Assembly (NCBI RefSeq): GCF_009379765.1
Contig: NZ_WHTD01000031.1
Span: forward strand, 1-62,288
Reading direction: 5' to 3'
DNA length: 62,288 nt
From: Actinophytocola sp.
GTDB taxonomy: Bacteria; Actinomycetota; Actinomycetes; Mycobacteriales; Pseudonocardiaceae
The position numbers were made by a program, and so were the translations under genes. Under the pieces are notes generated by a model. It saw nothing but the letters and a program-made list of their open reading frames with translations. It did no database searches and had not been told where the DNA came from. This document shows positions 1-8,330 of this stretch, in pieces; position 1 is the first letter of the stretch; each line of letters starts with the position of its first letter.

Positions 1-246
1 CGTCGCGGCCCGCCACAGGTCGGCCGCGACGCCGCTGAACCGGACGACGAGCGGATCGGTGGCCAAGCCACGGGAGACGTTGAGCAGCACGCCGTAGGTG
101 ACCCAGGCGAGGCTGAAGACGCCGAACGCGGTGACGCCGAGCTCGCGGGCGACGAACACGCCCACCACGAAGTTGGTCAGGCTCGACACCGCCTGATCCG
201 CGAGTCCCCAGCTGAGTCGCCCCGCCAACCCCCGCATCGGGCTCAC
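1..246 (-). CDS. Polysaccharide flippase (Wzx/MATE-like), N-terminal part
   Basis: Only the first 82 codons are inside the window; the gene continues past position 1. The visible part has a basic start, then hydrophobic segments typical of lipid-linked oligosaccharide flippases (stretch LTNFVVGVFVARELGVTAFG followed by a second hydrophobic run), which would move undecaprenyl-linked sugars across the membrane. The GTG at 246 overlaps the upstream stop as GTGA, so it is the last visible gene of the sugar operon; an in-frame ATG at 237 is an alternative start. The family call rests on a short N-terminus and the context. Confidence 0.6.
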   Translation of the reverse strand, partial: MSPMRGLAGRLSWGLADQAVSSLTNFVVGVFVARELGVTAFGVFSLAWVTYGVLLNVSRGLATDPLVVRFSGVAADLWRAAT

Positions 247-1502
247 ACCTTCAGCAGACCGGCGGCGTGCAGCGCGGACGCCGCGGCGACGACGGGGTCG
301 AACGGGAGGCCGGCGCGCTCGGCGATGTCCAGCAGGCTGTGCTCGCCGTCGGAGTAGCTGAGCACCCACAGCATCGCGAGCTGGGCCTGCTTGGCGTCGC
401 TGCGCCCGCCGAGCGAGTCGTACAGCCCGCGCCTGCCCAGCTGCGGCTCGCCGTACGGGGACAGGTTCACGTAGGTCCGGTTCCGCTCCAGCACCGAGAC
501 CGCCGTGCGCAGGACCTCGAGGGTGTCGACCATGGCGTCGGGCGCGACGAGGTCGGGGTTGTCGCCGGACGTGTGGTACTCCGGGTACTCGGCGTACGGG
601 GTCCTGGTCAGGCAGCCGACGCCGAGGTTGAAGCCCGGCGAGCAGTACTGCCGCTCGTCGTAGCCGTAGGGCGAGAACGGCCGGATCTCATGTGGACGGT
701 CGCGCAGCACGTGTGCGAGCACCCGGTCGATCTCCGCGTCGCCGCGCCGGCTCCGCTTGTAGGTCAGCGAGCCCCGGTCGCCCGCGCAGGCGAGGACCAG
801 CCCGTGCGCGACCTTCTCGACCTGCTCCGCGTTGCACGCGAGCCAGGTGATCGCGCCGATCGTGCCGGGCGCGAAGATGAACCGGTAGGTGTGGTAAGGG
901 TCCACGAGGCCCCGCGCGAGCTCGATCGCCACCGCGACGGCGGCCATGTTGTCGTTGGCGAGCGCCGGGTGGCAGACGTGGCAGGACACGATCACCTCGT
1001 CGGTGACCTGGCCCGGCACGACGTGCTCGGCGTAGGTCAGGTGCCCGTCGGCGAGCGTGCTGTCGATCCGCACCTCGTAGTCGCCGTCCGGCAGCGCGTC
1101 CAGGGTGTCCTGGGCAAGGCAGAAGCCCCAGGTGGGCGCGTAGTAGCTGGTCCGGTACGGCACGAGCGACGGCTGGTCGGGCAGCGTGTGCAGGTGTCCG
1201 CGCAGCTCGGCGAGCGGCATCGTGGTGTGCACCGGCACGCTGTAGCCGACCACGTGCAGGCTCGACTCCCGGAAGTCGACCACCCGGCGACCGGTGGCGT
1301 CGGCCACGTAGGCGTCCCGGATGTTCCACTCCCGCGGCACGGTCCAGTCGAGCACCTCGGTGCCGGTGGGCACCTCGTGCACGGTCAGCGGCAGCTGCTC
1401 GCCGATGATGTCGAGGGTGGCGCGCACGCCGTCGCCGGTGATGCTCCGGCACAGCGGGTACAACCGCCGCACCAGAGCATGCATCCGCGCACCGGGCTGC
1501 AT
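243..1502 (-). CDS. DUF4910 / aminopeptidase-like protein
   Basis: A 419-residue protein with the signatures of the DUF4910 family: an M28-aminopeptidase-like fold with the motifs SCHVCHPALANDN (putative metal site), YDERQYCSPG and EYHTSGDN, an inserted beta domain near residues 60-130, and a C-terminal winged-helix-like tail (about residues 365-419). Relatives are common in sugar and antibiotic clusters, but their substrate is generally unknown. The ATG at 1502 overlaps the preceding stop (TGATG). In this operon it may act on a modified amino sugar or an amide; that is inference. Confidence 0.75.
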   Translation of the reverse strand: MQPGARMHALVRRLYPLCRSITGDGVRATLDIIGEQLPLTVHEVPTGTEVLDWTVPREWNIRDAYVADATGRRVVDFRESSLHVVGYSVPVHTTMPLAELRGHLHTLPDQPSLVPYRTSYYAPTWGFCLAQDTLDALPDGDYEVRIDSTLADGHLTYAEHVVPGQVTDEVIVSCHVCHPALANDNMAAVAVAIELARGLVDPYHTYRFIFAPGTIGAITWLACNAEQVEKVAHGLVLACAGDRGSLTYKRSRRGDAEIDRVLAHVLRDRPHEIRPFSPYGYDERQYCSPGFNLGVGCLTRTPYAEYPEYHTSGDNPDLVAPDAMVDTLEVLRTAVSVLERNRTYVNLSPYGEPQLGRRGLYDSLGGRSDAKQAQLAMLWVLSYSDGEHSLLDIAERAGLPFDPVVAAASALHAAGLLKV

Positions 1503-2524
1503 CAGGAGTGCCGCAAGGTGTCGTCGACCAAGCCGCCGCGGGAGCGGTCGCGCAGCCAGGCGAGCCGGGTGAACCGTCGTTCGAAGGAGTCGACGGTCAG
1601 CTCGTGCCGCTGGTAGGCCTCGATCAGCTCGAGCGCGCCGTCCTTGACCGTCCACGCGCACTCGAACCCGGGGATCGCCGCGCGGAACTTGGCGAAGTCG
1701 ACCCGGTAGGAGAGCGGGTCGGCGCCTGCCTCGCCGGTGATCCGCAGCCGCGAGCCGGGCACCGCCTCGACCACCTCGGCGGCGATCTCGGCGACGGTCA
1801 CGTTGTTGCGCTCGGTGCCGATGTTGAACGCCTCGTCGTGCACCGCCTCCCGGGGCGCCTCCAGTGCGGCGAGGAACGCCTTCGCGATGTCGGCGGCGTG
1901 CACCAGCGGGCGCCACGGCGTGCCGTCGGAGAGCACCAGCACCTCACCGGACAGGAAGGCGTGGCCCACCAGGTTGTTCAGCACGATGTCCGCGCGCAGC
2001 CGCGGCGAGTAGCCGAACGCGGTGGCGTTGCGCAGGTAGACCGGGGTGAAGTCGTCGTCGGCGAGCTCGTGCAGGTCGCCCTCGACGAGCACCTTGGACT
2101 CCGCGTACGGGGTCACCGGGCGCAGCGGCGCGTCCTCGTCGACCAGGTCGTCGCCACCGGACGCGCCGTAGACCGAGCAGGTCGAGGCGTAGAGGAACCG
2201 CGTGACCCCGGCGTCGCGCGCGAGCCGCGCGAGGCGGACCGCGGCGCGGTGGTTGATGTCGTAGGTCAGCTCGGGCGCCAGCGCGCCGAGCGGGTCGTTC
2301 GACAGCGCCGCCAGGTGGATCACGGCGTCCACATCGGACACGTGGGCGAGGGTGACGTCGCGCAGGTCGACGTCGTGGCCCGGCGGGTCGAGCGGCGTCC
2401 CGCCCAGCACGCAGTCGGCGAACAGGCCCGAGTCCAGGCCCACCACCTCGTGCCCGGCGGTCTTCAGCACGGGGGCCATCACCGTGCCCAGGTACCCCTT
2501 GTGGCCCGTCAGCAGGACGCGCAT
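1502..2524 (-). CDS. NAD-dependent sugar epimerase/dehydratase
   Basis: A 340-residue extended SDR enzyme. The Rossmann signature TGHKGYLG is at the N-terminus, followed by the sequence HLAALSNDP, the serine region ASTCSVYG and the catalytic YAESK motif. It would oxidise, epimerise or dehydrate an NDP-activated hexose in the cytoplasm. A GGAGGG ribosome binding site sits just before the ATG at 2524. It follows the nucleotidylyltransferase and deacetylase genes and probably remodels the same nucleotide sugar. The exact reaction (4-epimerase, 4-ketoreductase or other) cannot be read from sequence. Confidence 0.8.
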   Translation of the reverse strand: MRVLLTGHKGYLGTVMAPVLKTAGHEVVGLDSGLFADCVLGGTPLDPPGHDVDLRDVTLAHVSDVDAVIHLAALSNDPLGALAPELTYDINHRAAVRLARLARDAGVTRFLYASTCSVYGASGGDDLVDEDAPLRPVTPYAESKVLVEGDLHELADDDFTPVYLRNATAFGYSPRLRADIVLNNLVGHAFLSGEVLVLSDGTPWRPLVHAADIAKAFLAALEAPREAVHDEAFNIGTERNNVTVAEIAAEVVEAVPGSRLRITGEAGADPLSYRVDFAKFRAAIPGFECAWTVKDGALELIEAYQRHELTVDSFERRFTRLAWLRDRSRGGLVDDTLRHS

Positions 2525-2527
2525 CTC

Positions 2528-3175
2528 TCAGCCCTCCAGGTCGAGAATGAACTTGGTGACGTGGAAGGCCTCGGCGTAACGGGCCTGGCATTCGATCCCG
2601 CGGATCCGGGCCAGACCGAGGAAGGCCTCCCGGTCGTACCACGGACGATGTCGCTGCGAGGCGTAGTGCCGTTGCAGGAGCTCGACTTTTTTCTCGGCGA
2701 GCTCGGGCGACATCGGCTGGTAGGCGTTGGGCCGGCCGAGGTCGCCGTCCCACTTCACGATCTCGTAGCCGAGCACCAGCGCCCCCCGGAACGCGGTCGG
2801 CACCAGCTGGGCGAGGCCCCGGTGGTCCTGGTGGGCGTCGTCGGTGCGAGGCGCGAGGATCAGGTCCGGGTCGGTGCGGCCGCGCAGCTCCTCGAGCGCG
2901 GACTTGGCCTCGTCCCAGTGCGCGGGCAGCCGCCCGTCGGGCAGCTTCAGCACCGTCGGGTGCAGGTCGGCGCCGGGGCAGAAGGCAGCGAGCGCGGCCA
3001 GTTCCTCGTCCTCCCGTTCGCTGCCACCGCCCGAGAGCACCAGCGCGTCGACCCGGACTCCCGGCCGGGCCGCGCAGATCGCGAGCAGCGTCCCGCCCGC
3101 GCCGATCGCGATGTCGTCGCAGTGTGCGCCGAGCGCCACCACGCGGTCGAGCCGGCCGCTCCCCAACCGGATCAC
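2528..3175 (-). CDS. PIG-L/LmbE family deacetylase
   Basis: About 215 residues. The N-terminal metal motif is AHCDDIAIGAGG, a variant of the family AHPDDE with Cys in place of Pro and Ile at the Glu position; the second metal motif HQDHR lies near residue 117. Family members remove N-acetyl groups from sugars such as GlcNAc-inositol. The GTG at 3175 overlaps the upstream stop as GTGA and is preferred over a start at 3208 that would lie deep in the upstream gene. The altered AHPDDE motif leaves catalytic competence open. Confidence 0.75.
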   Translation of the reverse strand: MIRLGSGRLDRVVALGAHCDDIAIGAGGTLLAICAARPGVRVDALVLSGGGSEREDEELAALAAFCPGADLHPTVLKLPDGRLPAHWDEAKSALEELRGRTDPDLILAPRTDDAHQDHRGLAQLVPTAFRGALVLGYEIVKWDGDLGRPNAYQPMSPELAEKKVELLQRHYASQRHRPWYDREAFLGLARIRGIECQARYAEAFHVTKFILDLEG

Positions 3176-3960
3176 GCGGAGACCCGCTCGTTGTCCCACA
3201 GCGCCCACGGCCGCTCACCGCGCGAGTAGCCCTCGTCGAGCGCGAACCGTTCCTTGACCGTGTCGGTCGGCCTCCAGAACCCGCGGTAGGGGTAGGCCAG
3301 CAGCCTGCCCCGCTTGGCGAGCTCGGCGCAGCCGTCCGCGACCAGGTCGCCGCCCTTGGGGATGTGGTCGAAGACGTCCTGACGGAGCACGAAGTAGCCG
3401 CCGTTCTCCCACAGCGGCATCTCGCTGACCGCGGTGATCGCGCCGACCTTGTTGTCCTCGCCCATCTCCACGCAGTGGAACGACGACTGCGGCGGGACGA
3501 CCATCATCGACGCGCCCGCGTCGGAGTCGCGGAACCGGTCGATCATCAGGTCCAGTGGCGCGTCGGTGAGCACGTCGGCGTAGTTGGCGAGGAACATCTC
3601 GTCGCCGTCGAGGTGCTCGCGCACCCGGCGCAGCCGCTCGCCGATGGCCGACTCGATGCCGGTCTGGATGAACGAGATCGACCAGTCCGCGATGTCGGTG
3701 CCCAGCAGCTCGGCCTTGCCGTCTCGCAGGACGAAGTCGTTGGAGACGGTCTCCTCGTAGTCGAGGAAGAACTTCTTGATGTGGTGCGCGCCGTAGCCGA
3801 GGCACAGCACGAACTCGGTGTGCCCGAAGTGTGCGTAGTAGCGCATGACGTGCCAGATCAGCGGACGCGGGCCGACCATCGCCATCGGCTTGGGCACGTC
3901 GTCGGCGGTGCCGTTGCGCATGCGCATCCCGTACCCGCCGCAGAAGAGAGCGACCTTCAT
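3172..3960 (-). CDS. Sugar-1-phosphate nucleotidylyltransferase (RfbF-like)
   Basis: A 262-residue enzyme close to the usual length of glucose-1-phosphate cytidylyltransferases (~256). It starts with the nucleotide-binding loop FCGGYGMRMR followed by PKPMAMVG; the sequence GFWRPTDT near the C-terminus also matches the RfbF type. It would make a CDP- (or other NDP-) hexose, the entry point for branched-chain or deoxy sugars. The ATG at 3960 overlaps the methyltransferase stop (ATGA). The pairing with a C-methyltransferase suggests a branched-chain sugar product (inference). Confidence 0.8.
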   Translation of the reverse strand: MKVALFCGGYGMRMRNGTADDVPKPMAMVGPRPLIWHVMRYYAHFGHTEFVLCLGYGAHHIKKFFLDYEETVSNDFVLRDGKAELLGTDIADWSISFIQTGIESAIGERLRRVREHLDGDEMFLANYADVLTDAPLDLMIDRFRDSDAGASMMVVPPQSSFHCVEMGEDNKVGAITAVSEMPLWENGGYFVLRQDVFDHIPKGGDLVADGCAELAKRGRLLAYPYRGFWRPTDTVKERFALDEGYSRGERPWALWDNERVSA

Positions 3961-5189
3961 GGCTTTACCTCAACGATCTCCAGGCTCGGAATGGGGAAGA
4001 CGAGCCGCCCGCCCCATTCGCCCACATAGGACAGTTGCTCGACGAGCTCCGCGCGCAGGTTCCACGGCAGCACGAGCACGTAGTCCGGCCGATCCTCGGC
4101 GATCCGTTCCGGAGGCAGGATCGGGATCCGGGTGCCCGGGGTGAACCTGCCGTGCTTGTAGGGATTCCTGTCCACCGTGTACGCCAGGAGATCCGGGCGG
4201 ATGCCACAGTGGTTGAGCAGCGTGTTGCCCTTGCCGGGCGCGCCGTAGCCGACCACGGTCCTGCCCTGGGCGGCGGCCACGGTGAGGAAGCCGAGCAGGT
4301 CGCGGCGGACCGCGGCCACCCGGCGGGCGAACTCGGTGTAGCCGGCGAGCTCGTGCAGCCCCGCGGCCTTCTCGCTGGCGAGCACGTCGGACACCCGCCG
4401 GCCGGGCTCGCCCGCGATCTCCGCCGGGCGGGCGAACAGCCGGATCGAGCCGCCGTGCGTGTCGAGCAGCTCGACGTCCACGAGGGCCAGCCCGCCGCTC
4501 GCCAGCGCGCGCTGCGCGGAGGCGACGGTGTAGTACTGGAAGTGCTCGTGGTAGATCGTGTCGTACTGGTTGCGCTCGAACAGCGTCAGCAGGTGCTGCA
4601 CCTCGACCGACACCCAGCCGTCGTCGGCGACCAGTGCGCGCAGGCCCTTCGTGAAGCCCACGACGTCCGGGATGTGCGCGTAGACGTTGTTGGCCACCAC
4701 GAGGTCCGCGGGCCCGTGCTCGGCGCGGACCGTGGCACCGGTGTCGGGACCGAGGAACGCGGTGACCGTGGGGACGCCCTTCTCCCGCGCGGCGGCGCCG
4801 ACGTTGACCGACGGCTCGATGCCGAGGCAGCGGATGCCGCCTGCGGCCACGTGCTGGAGGAGGTAGCCGTCGTTGCTGGCGACCTCGACGACGAACGAGT
4901 CGGCGCCGAGCCCGAAGCGGACCACCGAGTCGAGCACGAGCTTCTTGGCGTGCTCGACCCAGGAGGTCGAGTACGACGAGAAGTAGGCGTACTCGGTGAA
5001 GGTGTCCTCGGGCGTGATGAGCGGTGGCAGCTGGGCGAGCCAGCAGCCGGTGCACACCCGCAGGTGCAGCGGGTAGGTCATCTCGGGCTCGTCGACCTGC
5101 TCCGCGGTGAGGAAGAGCTCACACGGCGGGGTGGCCCCGAGGTCGACGACGCTCACGAGGTCGGCGGATCCGCACAGCCGACAGGTCAT
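3957..5189 (-). CDS. Sugar C-methyltransferase (SAM-dependent, TylC3/NovU-like)
   Basis: A 410-residue protein with the three-part layout of sugar C-methyltransferases: an N-terminal zinc-binding region (TCRLCG, then CTGC), a central SAM-binding Rossmann domain (VVEVASNDGYLLQ, residues ~100-115) and a C-terminal domain with the conserved YGAPGKGNT loop. Known relatives methylate C-3 or C-5 of NDP-4-keto-deoxysugars. The ATG at 5189 overlaps the upstream stop (TGATG). Together with the cytidylyltransferase it points to a methyl-branched sugar. Confidence 0.85.
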   Translation of the reverse strand: MTCRLCGSADLVSVVDLGATPPCELFLTAEQVDEPEMTYPLHLRVCTGCWLAQLPPLITPEDTFTEYAYFSSYSTSWVEHAKKLVLDSVVRFGLGADSFVVEVASNDGYLLQHVAAGGIRCLGIEPSVNVGAAAREKGVPTVTAFLGPDTGATVRAEHGPADLVVANNVYAHIPDVVGFTKGLRALVADDGWVSVEVQHLLTLFERNQYDTIYHEHFQYYTVASAQRALASGGLALVDVELLDTHGGSIRLFARPAEIAGEPGRRVSDVLASEKAAGLHELAGYTEFARRVAAVRRDLLGFLTVAAAQGRTVVGYGAPGKGNTLLNHCGIRPDLLAYTVDRNPYKHGRFTPGTRIPILPPERIAEDRPDYVLVLPWNLRAELVEQLSYVGEWGGRLVFPIPSLEIVEVKP

Positions 5190-6697
5190 CAGTACGCCCC
5201 CTGCCCGCCGAGCACCGCTCGGAAGGTCTTCCACAAGATCATCGCGTCCATGGCGAGCGACCAGTCCTCCACATATCGCAGGTCCAACCGGACCGCTTCC
5301 TCCCATGACAGGTCGCTACGACCGCTGACCTGCCACAGTCCGGTCAACCCGGGTTTGACGAGCAGCCGGCGCCGCATGTCCGGCTCGTAGCGGGCGGACT
5401 CCTCCGGCAGCGGCGGCCGCGGTCCCACGAGGGACATGGCGCCGGTGAGCACGTTGAACAGCTGCGGCAGCTCGTCGACCGAGTAGCGCCGCAGGATCGC
5501 GCCGACCCGGGTGATCCGGGGGTCCTTGCGCATCTTGAACAGCACGCCGGCGCCTTCGTTGGTCTTGGCGAGCCGGGCCTTGCGCCGGTCGGCGTCGCGG
5601 ACCATCGTGCGGAACTTGACGATGGTGAACTCCTTGCCGGACTTGCCGACCCGGCGCTGCTTGTAGAACACGGGCCCGCGGCTGTCGATCATGATGGCGA
5701 GCGCGGTGAGGACCATCATCGGCCCGGTGATCGCCAGCATGAGGAAGGCACCGACCCGGTCGACCACGCCCTTGACCGCGCGGCGCATGCCGGTGAACAC
5801 GGGTGCGCTGACCCGCAGCAGCGGCATCCCGAGAACGCCGCTGACGTGCAGCCGGGGACCGGCCACCTCCATGAGCGTCGGGGCGACGACCATCTCCGCC
5901 CCGGAGCCCTCGAGCTTCCAGGCGAGCCGCTGCAGCCGGCGTGGGGTCCAGTAGGGGTCGGCGGTGATCGCGACGATGCGGTAGCCGCCACGGCGGACGT
6001 GCTCCGCGACCTCGTCGAGCCGGCCGACCACGGAGACACCGTCGACGTGGTCGCTGGTGGTGCCGGTGCCGTCGGCGGTGCAGACGGCGGCGACCTGCCA
6101 GCCGATGTGTGGCGCGGCCTTGGTACGGGTGATCATGTCGCGCACGGAGTCCACGCCCCCGGCGACCATGACCGGCAGCAGGCACTCGCCGACGCGGCGG
6201 GCCTTGTGCAGGAGCTGGCGGAGCAGGTAGCGGGACAGCAGCGCGACGAGCGCGGCGACCGGGATGACGATGAACACCCACGGCCGGGCCGAGACGACGC
6301 CGGTGGCGAGCCCGGCGAGCCCGAGCGCCACGGCGGCGGCGAACATGCCGCGGCCGAGCCGGACGTACTCTTCCGCGCCCTGGCCGAGCACGACGAGGTG
6401 CCACGCTCTGTTCATGGCGAGCGAGACGAGGACGACGAGGACGGTGAGCCCGCCGAGCACGAGGTCCTTGAAGAGCGCGGCGCCGCTGACCGAGATCAGC
6501 CCGCCGACGATCAGTGCGGTGAGGAAGGTGACGAGGACGTCGGAGAGGATGACGTACCTGCGGTAGGCGGGCTCCCAGCCGGCAACGGGAAGCCGCGCTG
6601 GTTCGCCGACTGGCAGGGCGAGCGTGTGTCGGTTGACGGACAAGCCCCGCCAGATCGTCGATCTCCGACGTGGGGCGCCCAACTGTTGGTCACTCAT
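5189..6697 (-). CDS. Polyprenyl-phosphate sugar-1-phosphate transferase (WbaP/CpsE-like)
   Basis: A 502-residue membrane enzyme that should start lipid-linked glycan synthesis by moving a sugar-1-phosphate onto undecaprenyl phosphate. There are four hydrophobic segments in residues ~48-175, a CoA-binding-like central region, and a bacterial sugar transferase domain from ~residue 300 with KFRTMVRDAD, RRYSVDELPQLFNVL, GAMSLVGPRPPLPEE and KPGLTGLWQVSGRS. It is the first gene of the minus-strand operon. The ATG at 6697 has a strong GGGGGGA site a few bases upstream. Confidence 0.9.
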   Translation of the reverse strand: MSDQQLGAPRRRSTIWRGLSVNRHTLALPVGEPARLPVAGWEPAYRRYVILSDVLVTFLTALIVGGLISVSGAALFKDLVLGGLTVLVVLVSLAMNRAWHLVVLGQGAEEYVRLGRGMFAAAVALGLAGLATGVVSARPWVFIVIPVAALVALLSRYLLRQLLHKARRVGECLLPVMVAGGVDSVRDMITRTKAAPHIGWQVAAVCTADGTGTTSDHVDGVSVVGRLDEVAEHVRRGGYRIVAITADPYWTPRRLQRLAWKLEGSGAEMVVAPTLMEVAGPRLHVSGVLGMPLLRVSAPVFTGMRRAVKGVVDRVGAFLMLAITGPMMVLTALAIMIDSRGPVFYKQRRVGKSGKEFTIVKFRTMVRDADRRKARLAKTNEGAGVLFKMRKDPRITRVGAILRRYSVDELPQLFNVLTGAMSLVGPRPPLPEESARYEPDMRRRLLVKPGLTGLWQVSGRSDLSWEEAVRLDLRYVEDWSLAMDAMILWKTFRAVLGGQGAY

Positions 6698-7040
6698 TGT
6701 GGTCCCCCCAGCCGCACGCGTGCGCGCACGACGGGTTGAAGGGCGTCCCCGAGAGCCCAGTGCGGTCCGATTCGCTTGCGACCCAACGAATCGGTTTGCC
6801 CCTGCCGAGCCGTGGTCGCGTTCTGAGATTCGCTGAACGAACGGCGACTGTTACACGGAACGTGAGACTCGTATCCCCCTGAAGAGGGAGGTCCGCACCG
6901 TGGACCAGCACCGATAGCGCGATAGGCTCTCCCAACGTGCGAAGTCGATCACATTCCGCAGCAGACCGACCCCACCAGAAGGAGCGCAACCGGACGACCC
7001 CGTGCCCGAAGGGGCGGCGGAGCAGAGGGGGGCGGAGCGC
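6698..7040. other. Intergenic region upstream of the sugar operon
   Basis: About 340 bp without a convincing gene. It should hold the promoter of the minus-strand sugar operon. Short open frames here lack actinomycete codon bias, and I could not place a clear -10/-35 pair. Confidence 0.5.
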
Positions 7041-7070
7041 AAAAAACCCCGGCGACAGGATCACCGGGGC
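7041..7070 (-). terminator. Intrinsic terminator (minus strand)
   Basis: On the minus strand, GCCCCGG and CCGGGG arms (7064-7070 and 7047-7052) are followed by six T residues. It lies just beyond the truncated tRNA-Phe end at 7077 and is probably the original terminator of that tRNA gene before an element integrated. Confidence 0.75.
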
Positions 7071-7076
7071 ATCGAG

Positions 7077-7118
7077 TGGCCAGGGGCGGGGTCGAACCGC
7101 CGACCTACCGCTTTTCAG
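7077..7118 (-). repeat. Duplicated 3' end of tRNA-Phe (attachment-site remnant)
   Basis: 42 bp match the 3' part of the intact tRNA-Phe gene (7532-7573) with one mismatch, from the anticodon loop to the acceptor end, and then homology stops. A direct repeat of a tRNA 3' half about 450 bp from the intact gene is the classic product of site-specific integration. The element between the repeats now carries no integrase, so it is a decayed or deleted remnant. Confidence 0.8.
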
Positions 7119-7270
7119 TTCGCCGGAAGATCGTTCACCGGAGGTTGTGGGACTGATGTCATCCTGCTCAGAGACGGTTTCGCCCTCGCCTGAACGGACC
7201 CGACCCGACCTGTACTGAGACCCGCATTGAGACCCCGACGAGAACGGCTGCGGACGGTAGAGTCTCGGCC

Positions 7271-7473
7271 ATGGCAACGACGTTCGCTGACCTTGAGGCG
7301 CGGGTGCGCGGTCTGGAATCACGGGCACAACGACCGAGGAAGACGTGACCGCGATCGTCACGACGGTGGTTGAGGTCCGAGACGACGTGAAGTGGCTGAA
7401 GCGCGCCGTCCAAGCGCTCCTCACCGACCGGAACCTGACCGTCCCCGAGGACGAGTCCGACGACGAGGACTGA
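7271..7473 (+). pseudogene. Small coiled-coil protein of the integrated remnant, split in two frames
   Basis: The frame from ATG 7271 (MATTFADLEARVRGLESRAQ) stops after 25 codons at 7348. A second frame opens at GTG 7345 and runs to 7473 with TAIVTTVVEVRDDVKWLKR and an acidic tail. Both halves are charged and helical and look like parts of one coiled-coil protein of a mobile element. Either one base was lost, or the GTGA overlap at 7345-7348 couples two tiny proteins. It lies between the duplicated tRNA-Phe ends and before a strong terminator. Confidence 0.5.
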
Positions 7474-7490
7474 GACCCGAACTGAGACCC

Positions 7491-7527
7491 AACAGCCCCC
7501 GGTGATCTTCGCCGGGGGCTGTTTTTG
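7491..7527 (+). terminator. Intrinsic terminator (plus strand)
   Basis: Arms AACAGCCCCCGG (7491-7502) and CCGGGGGCTGTT (7512-7523) with a short loop are followed by a T run. It ends transcription from the small remnant gene. Its core resembles the minus-strand terminator at 7041-7070, with GGTGATC next to each CCCC stem. Confidence 0.85.
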
Positions 7528-7531
7528 CAGG

Positions 7532-7605
7532 TGGCCAGGGGCGGGATCGAACCGCCGACCTACCGCTTTTCAGGCGGTCGCTCATACCAACTGAGCTACC
7601 TGGCC
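7532..7605 (-). tRNA. tRNA-Phe (GAA)
   Basis: 74 nt that fold into a full cloverleaf: acceptor GGCCAGG/CCTGGCC, D-arm GCTC/GAGC, anticodon stem ACCGC/GCGGT with loop CTGAAAA (anticodon GAA), and T-arm GGCGG-TTCGATC-CCGCC. The 3' CCA is not fully encoded. The gene served as integration target of the remnant at 7077-7531. Confidence 0.97.
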
Positions 7606-7697
7606 AAGACCTAGCTGGCCCAGCCCAACCTCTTCCGAGGTTGGCCCCGGCCTCGGAACTTCGTCTGAGGCTGGTCCGGCCCCAACGCAACCACGCC

Positions 7698-7747
7698 GGG
7701 TCCGGAGGAGCTCGCACCGGTGGGGGGTCTGGGGGGCTCGGCCCCCC
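7698..7747 (+). repeat. Interspersed 50-bp GC-rich repeat, copy 1
   Basis: A block starting GGGTCCGGAGGAGCTCGC and ending in the hairpin GGGGGGCTCGGCCCCCC. A near-identical copy lies in opposite orientation at 9213-9261. Both are intergenic, this one between tRNA-Phe and tRNA-Asp. It could act as a transcript-processing or attenuation hairpin or be a small mobile repeat. Confidence 0.75.
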
Positions 7748-7809
7748 AACTTCACACGGAGGTGACCCGGCCCGCGCACTCCGCGGGCACGGCCCACCCG
7801 GAACCTCCG

Positions 7810-7883
7810 CGACCCAGACGGGACTCGAACCCGCGACCTTCGCCGTGACAGGGCGACGCGCTAACCAACTGCGCCACTGGGCC
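7810..7883 (-). tRNA. tRNA-Asp (GTC)
   Basis: 74-nt cloverleaf: acceptor GGCCCAG/CTGGGTC with one G-U pair, anticodon stem TCGCC/GGCGA and loop CTGTCAC (anticodon GTC), and T-loop TTCGAGT. It is the middle gene of a Glu-Asp-Phe tRNA group transcribed on the minus strand. Confidence 0.97.
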
Positions 7884-7896
7884 TTGCTGTAGTACG

Positions 7897-7969
7897 TGCT
7901 CCCAACGGGATTCGAACCCGCGCTGCCGCCTTGAAAGGGCGGAGTCCTAGGCCGCTAGACGATGGGAGC
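7897..7969 (-). tRNA. tRNA-Glu (TTC)
   Basis: 73-nt cloverleaf: acceptor GCTCCCA/TGGGAGC, anticodon stem CCGCC/GGCGG with loop CTTTCAA (anticodon TTC), and T-loop TTCGAAT. It is the first gene of the Glu-Asp-Phe group, 13 bp from tRNA-Asp. Confidence 0.97.
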
Positions 7970-8081
7970 CCGGGTTGCCCGCTTGGGAGCACGGAAAGCA
8001 TAGGACACGACCCGCCCTGCATACAAAGCGGGTATCGCCAACCGCTCCACCTCGGGAAACCCCGGGCCCACCGAAGGCCGG

Positions 8082-8330
8082 CTACCGGCGGACCGGTGGG
8101 ACGCCGTCGTCCCCCGGCGCGAGGCCGAGCATCTCGAGCAGCTCGCGGCAGTCCTCCACGTCCTTGGCGCCGCGGGCCACGGCAAGCTGGGCGCGGTGCA
8201 CCTGCTCGTCGGTGACCCGCGATGTCTCGCCTGAGCGCGGTGCGGGGACGCCACCCGTGCCGAACGCGAGCGAGGTGTCACGGGTTTCATGTTGTAGCAG
8301 GAAGTCACGAACTTCGACCGGTCCGCTCAT
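8082..8330 (-). CDS. Small conserved-looking hypothetical protein
   Basis: An 82-residue cytoplasmic protein of unknown function. The ATG at 8330 follows a good GGGGAGG site. The C-terminal half (RVTDEQVHRAQLAVARGAKD, then DCRELLEMLGL) is predicted helical and looks genuinely coding; no catalytic motif is visible. It lies directly upstream of the tRNA group on the same strand. Confidence 0.6.
   Translation of the reverse strand: MSGPVEVRDFLLQHETRDTSLAFGTGGVPAPRSGETSRVTDEQVHRAQLAVARGAKDVEDCRELLEMLGLAPGDDGVPPVRR

Noticed and set aside
7077..7118. Second tRNA-Phe gene
   Set aside because: Only the 3' half is present; no 5' acceptor or D-arm.
6690..7424. A 244-codon minus frame across the tRNA-Phe remnant
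   Set aside because: It crosses the tRNA fragment and a terminator and has no coding signal.
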